Below are positions 62,990 through 64,000 of a DNA stretch of 64,000 nucleotides, in pieces (the first letter of the stretch is position 1; every line of letters starts with the position of its first letter). Under the pieces are notes generated by a model, which saw only the letters and a list, made by a program, of their open reading frames with translations, was not told the DNA's origin and ran no database searches. This DNA comes from Candidatus Peregrinibacteria bacterium CG1_02_54_53 (GTDB lineage Bacteria > Patescibacteriota > Gracilibacteria > Peribacterales > Peribacteraceae): positions 72,747 through 136,746 of the forward strand of contig MNWP01000020.1 in the NCBI GenBank assembly GCA_001872575.1, in the 5' to 3' direction. Position numbers and translations under genes: made by a program.

Positions 62990-63036
62990 CCTAACCCTAG
63001 TCTTAGCCCTAACCCTAACCCTAACCCTAACCCTAG
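62990..63036 (-). repeat. CCCTAA/TTAGGG array, proximal arm of element B
   Basis: Eight period-6 units on the plus strand: CCTAA, CCCTAG, TCTTAG, four exact CCCTAA, CCCTAG. On the gene's strand this is TTAGGG, identical in sequence to vertebrate telomere repeats. The array starts with the TAG stop of comM (63033-63035) and ends 9 bases before the four-helix-bundle ATG. Confidence 0.9.
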
Positions 63037-64000
63037 TCTTCGATCGTCTGCCGATACTGCAAAGCCTCTGCCACGTGTGCGATCTCAATATCCTGCGTAC
63101 CCGCCAGATCCGCAATGGTGCGAGCGACCTTGATGGCTCGGTGGTAGCCACGCGCAGAAAGCCCCATTCGATCCACCGCCTGTGAGAGCAGCGTGTGCGC
63201 ATCTTCTTGAAGAGGGCAGAGCGTATCGATTTCTTTCACTCCCATTTCTTTATTGGTGCGAATGTGAAGTTTTGCGAATCGTCGTGCCTGATGCGCGCGC
63301 GCCCGAAGCACACGTTTAAGAACGGCGGCCGTCGTATCACCGTTCGTCTTGGCCGGTCGCTGAAGATCTTCAATCGGAACAGGCTGCACGTTGACGGTGA
63401 GGTCGATGCGATCCAAGAGCGGAGCCGAGATGCGACGGTGCACACGTTCTTTGCTGCCTGCCGTGAAGCGAGGAGGATTCATGGCGGCGATCATGGTGAA
63501 ATCTGCCGGAAAAGTGACGGAGCCCTGCGCCCGCGTAATGGTGATGCGGCGGTCCTCGAGGGGTTGACGCAATACTTCGAGTACTTGTGCCGGAAACTCC
63601 GCGAGCTCATCCAAGAAGAGCACACCTCGATGGGCGAGACTGATTTCGCCGGGCCCTGGAATCTGCCCGCCGCCCACGATGCTCACGCCGCTCGCCGTGT
63701 GGTGCACCACACGGAATGGCCGGTGTGTGATGAGGGGAATCTCGGGAGGGAGCAGATTGGCGACGGAGTAGATCTGCGTGACTTCGATGGATTCTTCCTG
63801 CGACAGGGGCGGCAGAATACCGCGAAATGCACGAGCCAGAAGCGTCTTGCCCGCGCCCGGTGCTCCGCTCATCAGCACGTTGTGCCCGCCCGCCGCGGCG
63901 ATCTCAAGCGCGCGCTTGACGTGCTCCTGACCGCGAATATCACAGAAGTCCACAACCTCAGGATCTTTGTTCACGGCACTGCTCGCCGGTATGGGAATGG
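63033..64000 (-). CDS. comM: ComM/YifB-family AAA+ ATPase, N-terminus outside window
   Basis: The last 322 residues of a Mg-chelatase-like AAA+ protein that acts as a branch-migration helicase in natural transformation. The frame is open to the window edge. Walker A GAPGAGKTLLARAF, Walker B HRGVLFLDELAEF, sensor segment AAMNPPR and the arginine-finger zone ISAPLLDRIDL are intact, and the C-terminal domain ends LQYRQTIED. The N-terminal Lon-like domain is beyond 64000. The ComEC-like gene at 18020 would fit a DNA-uptake system. Its stop codon is the first unit of the TTAGGG array. Confidence 0.94.
   Translation of the reverse strand, partial: IPIPASSAVNKDPEVVDFCDIRGQEHVKRALEIAAAGGHNVLMSGAPGAGKTLLARAFRGILPPLSQEESIEVTQIYSVANLLPPEIPLITHRPFRVVHHTASGVSIVGGGQIPGPGEISLAHRGVLFLDELAEFPAQVLEVLRQPLEDRRITITRAQGSVTFPADFTMIAAMNPPRFTAGSKERVHRRISAPLLDRIDLTVNVQPVPIEDLQRPAKTNGDTTAAVLKRVLRARAHQARRFAKLHIRTNKEMGVKEIDTLCPLQEDAHTLLSQAVDRMGLSARGYHRAIKVARTIADLAGTQDIEIAHVAEALQYRQTIED

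Noticed and set aside
61212-63036. TTAGGG arrays as a linear chromosome end
   Set aside because: Genes continue on both sides and the arrays are short and in both orientations; nothing indicates a terminus.
62990-63036. CRISPR array
   Set aside because: Units are contiguous 6-mers with no spacers.

Overview
The window looks like a compact bacterial chromosome of about 50-55% GC, densely packed, with many ATGA or TGATG gene overlaps. Several traits suggest a Patescibacteria/CPR-type organism, possibly near Peribacteria: lean biosynthesis, a type IV pilus locus, Ser/Ala-rich surface proteins, 'four-helix bundle' genes and a membrane pyrophosphatase. This placement is an inference from gene content; no rRNA gene is present to settle it. 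TGA is a normal stop here (nrdR, pyrB, smpB and others).

Layout. 1-9.2 kb (+): a partial coiled-coil gene, dnaE, a tsaC-like gene, nrdR, a small four-helix-bundle gene between repeat arrays, aspS, a coiled-coil gene and tRNA-Leu. 9.3-21.8 kb (-): three unrecognised genes in an operon, mfd, dnaN with a DnaA-box-rich origin candidate upstream, a nucleotidyltransferase, a ComEC-like hydrolase, a surface protein and a flippase. 22-24.2 kb: pyrB-pyrC. 24.2-26.8 kb (-): RNase J, coupled to a HAD phosphatase interrupted by TGA. 27-33.4 kb: a PP2C-like membrane protein, a cytidylyltransferase-like gene, a second surface protein, prepilin peptidase, smpB, an unknown gene and recR. 33.4-37.2 kb: purH and the membrane pyrophosphatase. 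37.4-48.8 kb: a type IV pilus cluster (response regulator, pilB, pilC, a giant pilin-like protein, three minor pilin-like proteins, the main pilin, histidine kinase). 48.8-49.7 kb: RNase P RNA and tRNA-Thr. 49.7-61.2 kb: an aminotransferase, a sugar-phosphate transferase, a DinG-like protein with a decayed helicase, nusA, lspA, murA, a TPR membrane protein and an MBL-like protein. 61.2-64 kb: tRNA-Arg, a small membrane protein, pyrF, a frameshifted four-helix-bundle gene in TTAGGG-type arrays, and a comM fragment.

The most unusual signal is a repeated architecture. Directly at the stop codon of an upstream gene, a purine-rich tandem array begins. It is followed by a four-helix-bundle gene (or only a short core) and then by the same repeat inverted, ending just before the next gene. 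The unit length differs at each place: 9 bp (5825-6297), 7 bp (57235-57340) and 6 bp, TTAGGG/CCCTAA (62599-63036), with a solo TTAGGG array at 61212. I know of no named element with this structure.

Other notable points are -10 boxes lying 6-8 nt before start codons (probable leaderless mRNAs), an AspRS with the His31 mark of non-discriminating enzymes, two proteins with sortase-like C-termini, and a pilin-like gene with no ordinary start codon.
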